A stretch of DNA of 64,000 nucleotides from Streptomyces sp. CA-278952 (lineage in GTDB: Bacteria > Actinomycetota > Actinomycetes > Streptomycetales > Streptomycetaceae). Below, in pieces: positions 33,013-41,235 of this stretch; within the stretch, counting starts at the first letter, position 1, and each line of letters starts with the position of its first letter. A program made the translations under genes and the position numbers. Where the stretch lies: contig NZ_CP112880.1 of the NCBI RefSeq assembly GCF_028747205.1, positions 806,001-870,000 on the forward strand. The letters run 5' to 3'. The notes below the pieces were generated by a model, which did no database searches, was not told the origin of the DNA, and saw nothing but the letters and a program-made list of their open reading frames with translations.

Positions 33013-33954
33013 ATGGGGGCTGGACACGATCACGGGCATACACACGGCGGACCGCCCCCGACGGGCACGGCGGCCGCCGCGTACCGGGGCAGGCTCCGGG
33101 TGGCCCTGGGGATCACGCTGAGCGTGATGGTCATGGAGATCGTCGGCGGGGTGCTCTCCGACTCGCTGGCCCTGATCGCGGACGCCGCCCACATGGCCAC
33201 CGACGCCCTGGGGCTCGGGATGGCGCTGCTCGCCATCCACTTCGCCAACCGTCCGGCCGGGCCGAACCGCACCTTCGGCTTCGCCCGCGCGGAGATCCTG
33301 GCGGCGCTCGCGAACTGTCTGCTGCTGCTGGGGGTCGGCGGCTATCTGGTCTTCGAGGCGGTCGAGCGGTTCATCACCCCGGCCGAGACGAAGGGCGGCC
33401 TGGCCATCGCGTTCGCCGCCGTCGGCCTGGTGGCCAACCTCGTCTCCCTCTCCCTGCTGATGCGCGGGCAGCAGGAGAGCCTGAACGTGCGGGGCGCCTA
33501 TCTGGAGGTGATGGCCGACACCCTGGGCTCGGTCGCCGTGATCATCTCGGCGGGCGTCATCATGGCGACCGGCTGGCAGCCCGCCGACCCGATCGCCTCC
33601 CTGGTGATCGGCCTGATGATCGTTCCCCGGACCGTGAAGCTGCTGCGGGAGACCCTGAACGTGCTCCTGGAGGCGGCGCCCAAGGGTGTGGACATGGCGG
33701 AGGTGCGGGCCCACATCACGGAGCTGCCCGGGGTCCTGGACGTCCACGACCTGCACGCCTGGACGATCACCTCGGGGATGCCGGTGCTCTCCGCCCATGT
33801 GGTGGTGCGCCAGGAGATGCTCGACTCGATAGGGCACGAGAAGGTCCTGCACGAGCTGCAGGGCTGCCTCGGGGACCACTTCGACGTGGAGCACTGCACC
33901 TTCCAGCTGGAGCCGAGCGGTCACGCGGAGCACGAGGCGCGGCTCTGCCACTGA
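33013..33954 (+). CDS. Cation diffusion facilitator (zinc/cobalt/cadmium efflux)
   Basis: A 313-residue CDF transporter with a His-rich start (GHDHGHTHGG) and six predicted membrane helices. The metal site in helix 2 is visible in LIADAAHMATDALGL (Asp, His, Asp) and in helix 5 in YLEVMADTLGSV (the His/Asp pair here is Glu/Asp). The C-terminal cytoplasmic domain (VHDLHAWTI, HVVV, HCTFQLE) is the usual regulatory fold. It exports divalent metals in exchange for protons. It is monocistronic, between two hairpins. Confidence 0.92.
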   Translation: MGAGHDHGHTHGGPPPTGTAAAAYRGRLRVALGITLSVMVMEIVGGVLSDSLALIADAAHMATDALGLGMALLAIHFANRPAGPNRTFGFARAEILAALANCLLLLGVGGYLVFEAVERFITPAETKGGLAIAFAAVGLVANLVSLSLLMRGQQESLNVRGAYLEVMADTLGSVAVIISAGVIMATGWQPADPIASLVIGLMIVPRTVKLLRETLNVLLEAAPKGVDMAEVRAHITELPGVLDVHDLHAWTITSGMPVLSAHVVVRQEMLDSIGHEKVLHELQGCLGDHFDVEHCTFQLEPSGHAEHEARLCH

Positions 33955-33980
33955 GGCGCCCCGGGTGCGGGCCGAGCTGG

Positions 33981-34068
33981 TGCTAGGCTGGCTTCGCTGA
34001 GACGTTCGAGTCTCGCGGTGGAGCGGAACCCGGTGACACCGGGACCCTTTTTGAGAGGAGCTGAGGTT
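33981..34068 (+). promoter_or_regulatory. Structured attenuator-like leader with U-tract
   Basis: A small hairpin (GAGAC 33999-34003 with GTCTC 34010-34014) is followed by CCCGGTG/CACCGGG (34029-34035 with 34037-34043) and a run of five T (34048-34052). This looks like an intrinsic terminator placed before a short leader ORF and the methyltransferase-acetyltransferase gene. Intrinsic terminators with a U-tract are unusual in Streptomyces, which favours a regulatory role. I do not recognise it as a known riboswitch. Confidence 0.45.
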
Positions 34069-34069
34069 G

Positions 34070-34138
34070 ATGACGGTCGCGACGACGCCTTCCCGGCGCG
34101 GCAATCGGTCCTTCCTCATCTCCCGGGTTTCCGGCTAG
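34070..34138 (+). CDS. Putative 22-residue leader peptide
   Basis: An ATG at 34070 with GAGAGGAGCTGAGG upstream opens a frame coding MTVATTPSRRGNRSFLISRV followed by SG and TAG. It has one of the best ribosome sites in the neighbourhood, lies between the U-tract hairpin and the next gene, and ends 53 bases before that gene's start. It has no cysteine, tryptophan or amino-acid run that would identify an attenuator type. Confidence 0.45.
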   Translation: MTVATTPSRRGNRSFLISRVSG

Positions 34139-34191
34139 GTCCACTTTCTTCCCGGATCGGGTCGGAGCCCACACACCCAAGGGTTCCCACG

Positions 34192-35460
34192 TTGACCGAC
34201 CACACTGACGACGCCTCGCGCACCGAGGCGTTCTTCACCCTGCACCACCGTCTTCCCCGGCAGAGCCCCGGCTCCGACGCGACCACGCGTCGGCTGCTCG
34301 CTCTCGCCGGCCCGCTGCCCGACCGCCCGCGCGTTCTCGACCTGGGCTGCGGCCCCGGCCGGGCCGCTCTGCTGCTCGCCGCCGAGGCGGGCGCCGAGGT
34401 GACCGCGGTCGACCTGCACCAGCCGTTCCTGGACGAGCTGCGCGAGGCGGCCGTGGCCCGTGGCCTCGGCGATCGCGTCCGTACCGTCCGGGCGGACATG
34501 GGCGACCTCGCCGGGCCTGGGTTCCCCGCGGGGTCCTTCGACCTGATCTGGGCCGAGGGCTCCGCGTACTGCATCGGATTCGACACCGCCGTCCGCGACT
34601 GGCAGCGACTGCTGGCCCCGGGCGGCGCGATGATGATCTCCGAGTGCGTCTGGACCACGGACGCGCCGTCCGCCGGGGCGCGCGACTTCTGGGCGCGCAA
34701 CGGCTCCCTGCGCACCCTGCCGGAGACCACCGCGGCGGCCGTCGCCGCCGGCTGCACGGTCGACGCCGTGCTGCTCCAGCCCGAGAGCGACTGGGACGAG
34801 TACTACGTACCGCTCGCCGAACGGGTCGGGAGCACCGCCCCCGGCGCTCCCGGTATGGAGTGGGCGCTCGCGGCCACCCGTGAGGAACTGGCTGTGCGGC
34901 GGGACCACGGCACGGAGTACGGCTATGCCGCGTATGTGCTGCGCCCCGCCGATCCGCGGTGGAGGACCCGCCCGGAGACGCCGGAGGACCGTGCGGCCGT
35001 GCACGCGGTCAACACGGCCGCGTTCCCCACCCGGGGCGAGGCGGACCTCGTGGACGCCCTACGGGCCGACACCGGGGCCTGGCTGCCGGAGCTCGGCCGT
35101 ATCGCCGAGGCCCCGGACGGTTCCCCGGCGGCGTACGCGCTGCTCACCCGCTGCCGGGTCGGCGACGCCCCGGCGCTCGCCCTGGCTCCGGTGGCCACCT
35201 CTCCCGTGTACCAGCGGCAGGGTGCGGGGCAGGCCGTGGTGCGGGCGGTGCTGGATGGAGCCCGGGTGCGCGGTGAGGCGCTGGTGCTGGTGCTCGGTCA
35301 TCCCGAGTACTACCCGCGCTTCGGTTTCGTGCCGGCCTCGCGCTATGGGATCCGGCCGGGTTTCGAGGTGCCTGACGGGGCGATGATGGCCCTGGTGCTG
35401 GACGATTCCGTCCCTGTTCCGGCGGGCGTGATCCGTTATCCGGCGGCCTTCGGGGTCTGA
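34192..35460 (+). CDS. Bifunctional class I SAM methyltransferase / GNAT acetyltransferase
   Basis: A 422-residue fusion. The N-terminal half has the SAM-binding motif VLDLGCGPGRAALLLAAEAG and the acidic strand end VTAVDLH, then FDLIWAEGSAYCIGF. The C-terminal half is a GNAT acetyltransferase (RPETPEDRAAVHAVNTAAFP, then the acetyl-CoA site TSPVYQRQGAGQAVVRAVL and YYPRFGFVPAS). The join is around residue 255. The TTG start at 34192 follows AAGGG. An in-frame GTG at 34018 would add 58 residues of leader sequence and is less likely. Substrates of both domains are unknown. Confidence 0.88.
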   Translation: MTDHTDDASRTEAFFTLHHRLPRQSPGSDATTRRLLALAGPLPDRPRVLDLGCGPGRAALLLAAEAGAEVTAVDLHQPFLDELREAAVARGLGDRVRTVRADMGDLAGPGFPAGSFDLIWAEGSAYCIGFDTAVRDWQRLLAPGGAMMISECVWTTDAPSAGARDFWARNGSLRTLPETTAAAVAAGCTVDAVLLQPESDWDEYYVPLAERVGSTAPGAPGMEWALAATREELAVRRDHGTEYGYAAYVLRPADPRWRTRPETPEDRAAVHAVNTAAFPTRGEADLVDALRADTGAWLPELGRIAEAPDGSPAAYALLTRCRVGDAPALALAPVATSPVYQRQGAGQAVVRAVLDGARVRGEALVLVLGHPEYYPRFGFVPASRYGIRPGFEVPDGAMMALVLDDSVPVPAGVIRYPAAFGV

Positions 35461-35466
35461 CGCTCC

Positions 35467-35505
35467 GTCCGCCCCGCCGCGCTCCCGGGGCGCGGCGGGG
35501 CGGAC
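35467..35505 (+). terminator. Terminator hairpin after the methyltransferase-acetyltransferase gene
   Basis: A 16-base perfect stem, GTCCGCCCCGCCGCGC at 35467-35482 with its complement at 35490-35505, starts six bases after the stop codon. Confidence 0.8.
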
Positions 35506-35607
35506 ATGCCCGGACCCGCAGTGCGGACAAGCGGCTTTTGTACGGCAGACTTGACCGGACTCCAGGGGCCCGGCGCACGAGGCCGGGGACCAAAGCGAAG
35601 GATGGGT

Positions 35608-36201
35608 ATGCCGACCACACCAGCCACCGCGACGCACAGCTCGTCGAACGGCACCGCAGAAGCGATCATGCTCGAACTGGTCGACGAGAACGGCACCACG
35701 ATCGGCACCGCGGAGAAGCTGGCGGCCCACCAGGCCCCCGGGCAGCTGCACCGCGCGTTCTCCGTGTTCCTCTTCGACGAGCAGGGGCGGCTCCTGCTCC
35801 AGCGCCGGGCACTCGGCAAGTACCACTCCCCCGGTGTCTGGTCGAACACCTGCTGCGGGCACCCCTATCCGGGTGAGGCCCCGTTCGCGGCCGCCGCCCG
35901 GCGTACGCACGAGGAGCTGGGGCTCTCCCCCTCGCTGCTGGCGGAGGCCGGAACGGTCCGCTACAACCACCCGGACCCCGTGTCGGGGCTGGTGGAGCAG
36001 GAGTTCAACCACCTGTTCGTGGGGATGGCGCAGACGACGGCGGAGCCGGACCCCGAGGAGGTCGGGGAGACGGCCTTCGTGACGGCGGCGGAGCTGGCGG
36101 AGCGCCACGCGCGGGCGCCGTTCTCGGCGTGGTTCATGACGGTGCTGGACGCGGCACGGCCGGCGATCCGTGAGCTGACGGGCCCGTCCGCGGGCTGGTG
36201 A
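35608..36201 (+). CDS. idi: Isopentenyl-diphosphate delta-isomerase, type I
   Basis: A 197-residue Nudix-fold isomerase that interconverts isopentenyl and dimethylallyl diphosphate, the starter units of all prenyl chains including squalene. Catalytic and metal-binding features are GVWSNTCCGHPYPGE (catalytic Cys83, His85), AAARRTHEELGL (Nudix-like helix) and QEFNHLFVG (catalytic Glu region). ATG 35608 has AAGGA five bases upstream. It sits about 11 kb from the hopanoid operon and may support it, though it has its own promoter. Confidence 0.93.
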   Translation: MPTTPATATHSSSNGTAEAIMLELVDENGTTIGTAEKLAAHQAPGQLHRAFSVFLFDEQGRLLLQRRALGKYHSPGVWSNTCCGHPYPGEAPFAAAARRTHEELGLSPSLLAEAGTVRYNHPDPVSGLVEQEFNHLFVGMAQTTAEPDPEEVGETAFVTAAELAERHARAPFSAWFMTVLDAARPAIRELTGPSAGW

Positions 36202-36228
36202 ACCCTGGCCCGTGTCCGTACGGGGCGG

Positions 36229-36684
36229 TCAGAGCTGCGTCTTCAACGGCAGCGCCGCCCAGATGATCTTGCCGCCGCTCGCGGTGTGCTCGACGTCGCA
36301 GGTGCCGCCCGCCTCCGCGGTGATCACCTTGACCAGCAGCAGGCCCCGGCCGCCGGTCTGCGCGTAGTCCGTCTCCAGCGCGGTGGGGCGGTAGGGGTGG
36401 TTGTCCTCGACCGAGACCCTGACCCAGTCGGCGGCGATGGCCACCTCGACGGCCAGCTCGGGCGAGAGGAGCGCCGCGTGCTTGACGGCGTTGGTGACCA
36501 GCTCCGAGACGATCAGCAGGAGCCCCTGGAGAATGTCGTCCTCGATCGGCACGCCCTGCCGGTCCAGGAGGTCACGTACGGCGTGCCGGGCGCTCGGCAC
36601 GGACGCGTCCACGGCCAAGGCGGTGAAGCGCCACACCCCCTCGTACGACACGGGGTCGGCAGGGGCACTCCCGAGGCTCTCCAT
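36229..36684 (-). CDS. HATPase-domain anti-sigma-type regulatory protein
   Basis: A 151-residue single-domain ATP-binding protein of the SpoIIAB/RsbW type, very numerous in Streptomyces. The N-box is IVSELVTNAVKHA, the G1 region is VRVSVEDNHPYRP, and the G2 region is QTGGRGLLLVKVIT. Such proteins bind and hold sigma factors or phosphorylate anti-anti-sigma factors. There is no partner gene nearby, so the target is unknown. The ATG at 36684 matches the usual length; the open frame upstream looks non-coding. Confidence 0.88.
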   Translation of the reverse strand: MESLGSAPADPVSYEGVWRFTALAVDASVPSARHAVRDLLDRQGVPIEDDILQGLLLIVSELVTNAVKHAALLSPELAVEVAIAADWVRVSVEDNHPYRPTALETDYAQTGGRGLLLVKVITAEAGGTCDVEHTASGGKIIWAALPLKTQL

Positions 36685-36830
36685 CGTCCGGCACCAGCTC
36701 TCACTCGCACTGCACTGACCGTCGAGTAAAGAGTGTTGGGAATGGCCTGGTCCGGACCGTGCCACTGACCGGAAGTAGCCAGGTATCGGCGCTATTTGAC
36801 CAAACATGCGTGACCTTGGCGGGCCAGGGA

Positions 36831-37454
36831 CTACTTCCGCTCGTCTTCTGGTGACGTGATCGGCTCGTCCGGGGTCGGAGCAGTTTCATCGAGCCGTTCC
36901 GAGACCATGCTGACGATGCGCCGGCCGCCGACACCGATGGCGATCAGGCCGAGCCCGTCGAACAGCAGGGCCAGCGAGAAGAAGCAGCCGAGGACGTAGA
37001 GGCTGCTGTGCGGCCAGTCGAACAGCACCAGCAGGCCCAGCAGCAGGCCGAAGGCGCCCTGCAGCAGCGTCCAGCCCATCTGCGGGCCGCGTACGACGAC
37101 GCTGCCGACCAGCCGGAAGACGCCGCCGGTCAGGAAGAGCAGGGCGGCGAACATGGTCAGCGCCTCGGCCGTGCCCTCGGGGTGCTTGATGACGACGACG
37201 CCCGCGGCGATGTTGAGGGCCGCGACCACCACGCCCAGCCAGAAGTAGTTCGTACCGCGTGACTCGATCGCGTGCAGCAGCCCGACCAGGCCGCCGACGA
37301 GCAGCAGCCAGCCGAAGAGCAGCATCGAGGTGAGCGTGGCGACGCCGGTGTGGACGAGACCGATGACGCCCGCGATCACCAGCAGCGTGCCGAGCAGCGC
37401 GAGCCGGCCGAAACTGCGGCTGAGCTTCCGGCCCTCGGCGGTGGATTCGTTCAT
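36831..37454 (-). CDS. HdeD-family integral membrane protein
   Basis: A 207-residue membrane protein with six hydrophobic helices in three pairs, typical of HdeD/DUF308 (for example LALLGTLLVIAGVIGLVHTG, SMLLFGWLLLVGGLVGLLHA, AALNIAAGVVVIKHPEG). The HdeD name comes from acid resistance in E. coli; a role here is not established. The C-terminal tail is acidic and cytoplasmic. The ATG at 37454 has GAGGAG upstream. It is divergent from the enoyl-CoA hydratase gene, 79 bases away. Confidence 0.87.
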   Translation of the reverse strand: MNESTAEGRKLSRSFGRLALLGTLLVIAGVIGLVHTGVATLTSMLLFGWLLLVGGLVGLLHAIESRGTNYFWLGVVVAALNIAAGVVVIKHPEGTAEALTMFAALLFLTGGVFRLVGSVVVRGPQMGWTLLQGAFGLLLGLLVLFDWPHSSLYVLGCFFSLALLFDGLGLIAIGVGGRRIVSMVSERLDETAPTPDEPITSPEDERK

Positions 37455-37533
37455 CGACGACTCCTCACGGGCGTGCCCGCCCGGCGACCCCTTCTTGATC
37501 ATAGGTTCGAACCCTCCGGATAGCATCCGGCGC

Positions 37534-38298
37534 ATGGACCCCACGGAACCCCGCCTGATCTCGTCCGTCGAGCGCGGCGTCGCCACGGTCGTGATCGCGA
37601 ACCCCGCCAAGCGCAACGCGATGACCACCGCGATGTGGCGGAGTCTGCCGGAGCTGCTGGAGCGGCTCGCGGCCGATCCGGCGGTCCGGGCGCTGGTGCT
37701 GACCGGAGCCGGGGACACCTTCTGCGCCGGCGCCGACATCTCCACGCTGCGGGAGGGCGCGGACACCGCCCAGGACCTGGCGGTGGCGGCCGAGGACGCG
37801 CTCGCCGCGTTCCCCCTGCCGACGCTGGCCGTGGTGCGCGGCTACTGCGTGGGGGGCGGCGGCCAGCTCGCCGCCGCCTGCGATCTGCGGTTCGCGGAGG
37901 AGGGGGCCTCCTTCGGGGTCACCCCGGCCAAGCTCGGCATCGTCTACCCCGCCTCCTCGACCCGGCGGCTGGTCGCCCTCGTCGGTCCGGCCACGGCCAA
38001 GCACCTGCTGTTCTCCGGCGAGCTGATCGGCACGGAACGGGCGCTGCGCACCGGCCTGGTCGACGAGGTGCTGCCCGCGGGCGGCCTGGCCGGGCGGGTC
38101 GAGGAGTACGTACGGGTCCTGGCGTCCCGGTCCCTGCTCACCCAGGCCGCCGCCAAGGAGTTCGCCGGGGGCCGGACGGACCGGGACGCCCACTGGGCCG
38201 CTGAGGCGCGGGGCAGCGGTGACACGGCGGAGGGCGTCGCCGCCTTCCTGGAGCGGCGCGCGCCCCGGTTCACCTGGACCGCGGGCCCTACCGGGTGA
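37534..38298 (+). CDS. Enoyl-CoA hydratase/isomerase family protein
   Basis: A 254-residue crotonase-fold enzyme. VANPAKRNAMTTAMW opens the fold, FCAGADISTL holds the CoA oxyanion segment, and GYCVGGGGQLAAACDLRFA provides the second oxyanion glycine. The catalytic Glu positions (usually in the ...E... after GA and in LPE.K.G) are partly replaced (TPAKLGIVYPAS), so whether it hydrates enoyl-CoA or does another crotonase reaction is open. It overlaps the 3' end of the convergent DJ-1 gene by 11 bases. Confidence 0.88.
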   Translation: MDPTEPRLISSVERGVATVVIANPAKRNAMTTAMWRSLPELLERLAADPAVRALVLTGAGDTFCAGADISTLREGADTAQDLAVAAEDALAAFPLPTLAVVRGYCVGGGGQLAAACDLRFAEEGASFGVTPAKLGIVYPASSTRRLVALVGPATAKHLLFSGELIGTERALRTGLVDEVLPAGGLAGRVEEYVRVLASRSLLTQAAAKEFAGGRTDRDAHWAAEARGSGDTAEGVAAFLERRAPRFTWTAGPTG

Positions 38299-38923
38299 TG
38301 TGGCGGCTCTTGGCCCGCCACTCCTCGACGAGGGCCGCAGGGGCCTTCTCCGGCGACCCGCAGTCGTAGGGCGGCTGCGGGTCGTACTCCGTGAGCAGCT
38401 GCACCGAGCGCGCCACGTCGTCGCCCGCGATCCGGCCGAGCAGGGTCAGCCCCATGTCGATGCCGGAGGAGACCCCGGCGGCGGTGACGTACTTGCCGTC
38501 GAGGACGACGCGCTCCCCGGTGGGCTCGACGCCGAACCGCTCCAGCGCCTCCAGCGCCAGCCAGTGCGAGGTGGCCCGCCTGCCCTTCAGGAGCCCGGCG
38601 GCGGCCAGCAGCAGCGAACCGGTGCAGACGGAGGTCGTCCAGGTGCTGGTGGCGTCGGCCGAGCGCAGCCAGCCGAGCAGGGCCTCGTTCTCCATCTGGT
38701 CGCTCTGGCCGGGGCCGCCCGGAACGATCACCAGGTCCGGGGAGGGCACCTCGGCGAGGGTCTTCTCCGCGACGAGCGCGAGGCTCCCGCTGTCATTGCG
38801 GACGGGGCCGGTCCGTGTCGCGACGAAGACGGGCTCGGCGCCGGGCGCACGGCTGAGGATCTCGTACGGGCCCACCGCGTCCAGGGCGGTGAAACGGTCG
38901 AAGAGCAGGATGGCGATCTGCAC
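38288..38923 (-). CDS. DJ-1/PfpI-family protein
   Basis: A 211-residue glutamine-amidotransferase-like protein of the DJ-1/PfpI superfamily. The nucleophile elbow is TSVCTGSLLLAAAGLL, with LVIVPGGPGQ before it and GVSSGIDMGL after it. Such stand-alone domains act as isonitrile hydratase-like enzymes, glyoxalases or chaperones. The GTG start at 38923 follows GAGAGGCAG. It lies 47 bases downstream of the GlxA-type regulator, whose N-terminal domain is a paralogue, so the two form an operon. Confidence 0.9.
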   Translation of the reverse strand: MQIAILLFDRFTALDAVGPYEILSRAPGAEPVFVATRTGPVRNDSGSLALVAEKTLAEVPSPDLVIVPGGPGQSDQMENEALLGWLRSADATSTWTTSVCTGSLLLAAAGLLKGRRATSHWLALEALERFGVEPTGERVVLDGKYVTAAGVSSGIDMGLTLLGRIAGDDVARSVQLLTEYDPQPPYDCGSPEKAPAALVEEWRAKSRHITR

Positions 38924-38970
38924 GGGAGCTGCCTCTCGGTTCGGACGGTCACTCGGTCGGACGGTGCGGT

Positions 38971-39942
38971 TCAGCTGCTGGACGCGGGGGTGCGGAAGCG
39001 GCGGCGGTATTCGGCCGGCGCCGTCGCGAGGGTCTTCACGAAGGCACGGCGCATGGCTTCCGGGGTGCCGTAGCCACTGGCGCGGGCGACCCGCTCGACG
39101 CCGTCGGCGGTGTCCTCCAGGAGCCGGCGGGCGTGCTCCAGGCGGACGCGCTCGACGTACCGCCCCGGGGTCGTTCCGGTCTCCGCCCGGAAGGCACGGG
39201 CGAAGTGCCGGGGCGAGAGCCGGGCGCGGGCCGCGAGGGCGTCGACCCCGAGGTCGGCGCCGGGGTGCTGGGTGATCCAGTGCTGGACCTCGCGCAGCGG
39301 TTCGCGCCGGGCGGTCTGGGCGCTGAGCTGGGCACTGAACTGCGCCTGGTTCCCCGGGCGGCGCAGGAACACCACGAGGTGCCGGGCGATGTCCAGGGCG
39401 AGGTCCCGCCCGTGGTCCTCCTCGACGAGCGCGAGGGCGAGGTCGATGCCAGCGGTGACGCCCGCCGAGGTGGCCAGCCGCCCGTCCCGTACGAAGATCG
39501 GTTTGGGATCGACGTGGACGGCCGGGTAGTCGCGGGCCAGCTGCTCGCAGTGGTTCCAGTGGGTGGTGACCCGGTGTCCGTCCAGCAGGCCCGCCTCGGC
39601 CAGCAGCAGCGCGCCCGTGCACACGGAGACGAGCCGCTCCGCCCGCGGCGCGTGCTCGCGGAGCCAGCCGGTCAGCTCCGGGTGGGAGCCCCGGGTGCCG
39701 TGCCCGCCGGGCACCAGCAGGGTGTGCGGTGCGGGTGCGTCGGCCAGGCTGCTGTCGGGCATCAGGGTCAGGCCGCTGGTGGAGCGTACGGGGCCGCCGT
39801 CGAGCGAGGCGGTCCGCAGGTCGTAGGAGACGCCCGGAGCCCGGGAGGCTCCGGCGAAGACCTCCATCGGGCCGGTGGCGTCGAGACTCTGGATGCCGTC
39901 GAAGAGGACGACGAGCACGGTTCGCTGCTTCACACCCGCCAT
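38971..39942 (-). CDS. GlxA-family regulator (DJ-1-like domain plus AraC helix-turn-helix)
   Basis: A 323-residue regulator. The N-terminal DJ-1/PfpI-like domain (VLFDGIQSLDATGPMEVF, LLVPGGHGT, SVCTGALLLAEAGLL, AGVTAGIDLAL) still has the Cys in the elbow. The C-terminal AraC domain has two helix-turn-helix segments (LGVDALAARARLSPRHFARA and GVERVARASGYGTPEAMRRAF, ending FRTPA). It is the upstream member of a two-gene operon with a DJ-1 enzyme and probably controls it. Confidence 0.93.
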   Translation of the reverse strand: MAGVKQRTVLVVLFDGIQSLDATGPMEVFAGASRAPGVSYDLRTASLDGGPVRSTSGLTLMPDSSLADAPAPHTLLVPGGHGTRGSHPELTGWLREHAPRAERLVSVCTGALLLAEAGLLDGHRVTTHWNHCEQLARDYPAVHVDPKPIFVRDGRLATSAGVTAGIDLALALVEEDHGRDLALDIARHLVVFLRRPGNQAQFSAQLSAQTARREPLREVQHWITQHPGADLGVDALAARARLSPRHFARAFRAETGTTPGRYVERVRLEHARRLLEDTADGVERVARASGYGTPEAMRRAFVKTLATAPAEYRRRFRTPASSS

Positions 39943-40035
39943 CCTGGGCGGTGGACGTCGATGGCCACAATGACGAATACCCCACCTTTCCTGCCATCGC
40001 CCCGGCTCGACCCGCGCCTGACCTGCCTTGGACCT

Positions 40036-40107
40036 GTCGTGGGCTGCCCCGGGCCTGTCGTGGGGCCGTCGTGGGCTGTTGTGGGCCGTCGTGGGCTGTT
40101 GCGGTCC
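40036..40107. repeat. 20-bp imperfect tandem repeat upstream of the SCO6745-family gene
   Basis: Units beginning GTCGTGGGCTG start at 40036, 40068 and 40088, with a 12-base partial unit at 40056-40067. The units read close to GTCGTGGGCTGTTGTGGGCC. They lie in the gap between the GlxA regulator start and the gene at 40176, ending about 70 bases before the latter. Confidence 0.7.
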
Positions 40108-40175
40108 TCTGTCCGGTGGAGCGTTCCGCTCCCCCGGGGTTCCGCTCCGTACCGACCAGTCGGTAACGTTCCGGT

Positions 40176-41045
40176 ATGAGTATTCTTCCGGCCCGCGCGG
40201 AGCGCCGCTGCCACAACGCCGTCAACCCCCTGCACTCCAGCCTCTTCTTCTCCCCCGACCTGGGCGCGGAGATGGCGAAGATCGGCATCGAGGACCAGAG
40301 CGCCGCCTACTTCGCGACCCGGGCCGCCGCACTCGGCGCGGTCGGGGCGGGGACCGTCAGCGCCACCTTCTACAACTTCAACCCCGAGCTGGTGGCCCGC
40401 CATGTGCCCGCCGTCTGGGAGACCGCCTCCCCCGACGTGGTCCTCGGCGCCCGGCTGCGGGCGGCGGACACGACGCTGCGCCGGCTGCTCGGCGAGGAGC
40501 TCATAGCCTCCGACGCGATGGCGGAGGCGGCCCGGCTCGCGCTGCGCGCCACCGAGGCCTGCACCCCGCACGCCCGCCCGCTGTACGCCGCGCACGCGGA
40601 TCTGCCGGTGCCCGAAGAGCCGCACCTGGCGTTCTGGCACGCCGCGACCCTGCTGCGCGAGCACCGGGGCGACGCGCACCTCGCCGTCCTCCTCGCGGCC
40701 GGCCTGGACCCGCTGGAGTCGCTCGTCAGCCACACGGCCACCGGCAAGGGCATGGCGATCCGCTGGATCCTGTCCTCCCGGGGCTGGCGGCGCACCGACT
40801 GGGAGGCGGCGTGCGGCCGGCTGCGGGAGCGCGGGCTGCTGGCCGACGGCGAGGAGTTGGCGCTGACCGAGGCGGGCACGGCGCTGCGCAAGGAGGTCGA
40901 GGAGGCGACGGACCGCATGGACACCGCCCCGTACGAGCACCTGGGCGCGGAAGGCGTGGAGCGGCTCACCGAACTGGGACGCGGCTTCCTCTTCACGGCC
41001 GCCGCCGCAGGGGCGTTCCCGGCCTCGGCGACCGGTCAGGGCTGA
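40176..41045 (+). CDS. SCO6745-family protein of unknown function
   Basis: A 289-residue actinobacterial protein that I recognise as the family named for S. coelicolor SCO6745. It begins RCHNAVNPLHSSLFFSPDLG and has a long helical middle with ASFYNFNPELVARHVPAVW-like residues (here SATFYNFNPELVARHVPAVW). The C-terminal half (LVSHTATGKGMAIRWILSSRGW, then RLRERGLL, LTEAGTALR) reads like a winged-helix domain. There is no signal peptide. The N-terminal helical part with a possible MarR-like tail is all that can be said; the function is unknown. Confidence 0.85.
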   Translation: MSILPARAERRCHNAVNPLHSSLFFSPDLGAEMAKIGIEDQSAAYFATRAAALGAVGAGTVSATFYNFNPELVARHVPAVWETASPDVVLGARLRAADTTLRRLLGEELIASDAMAEAARLALRATEACTPHARPLYAAHADLPVPEEPHLAFWHAATLLREHRGDAHLAVLLAAGLDPLESLVSHTATGKGMAIRWILSSRGWRRTDWEAACGRLRERGLLADGEELALTEAGTALRKEVEEATDRMDTAPYEHLGAEGVERLTELGRGFLFTAAAAGAFPASATGQG

Positions 41046-41053
41046 CCCCGCAC

Positions 41054-41092
41054 CGCCCGGAGCCCCCGCACGCGCCGCGGGGGCTCCGGGCG
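41054..41092 (+). terminator. Terminator hairpin after the SCO6745-family gene
   Basis: A 16-base perfect stem, CGCCCGGAGCCCCCGC at 41054-41069 with its complement at 41077-41092, has a seven-base loop and follows the stop by eight bases. Confidence 0.8.
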
Positions 41093-41235
41093 TGTTCGTC
41101 GAGGTCACGCGACACGGCCCCCGGCCACCCGGCACAATGCAGGCCAGGGGGGACACCCCCGGCAAGCAAGAACGTGCTCATCGCGACACGAGCACGGCCA
41201 GCACAGCCAGTACGAGAAGGCGAGTCGGGAAAACC

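Noticed and set aside
31513..34119. An 868-codon minus-strand open frame across galE and the cation transporter
   Set aside because: It covers two genes with unmistakable family motifs on the plus strand plus two terminators, so it cannot be a real gene.
40036..40107. CRISPR array
   Set aside because: Units are contiguous without spacers and there are no cas genes. The same applies to the arrays at 10964, 50018 and 61638.
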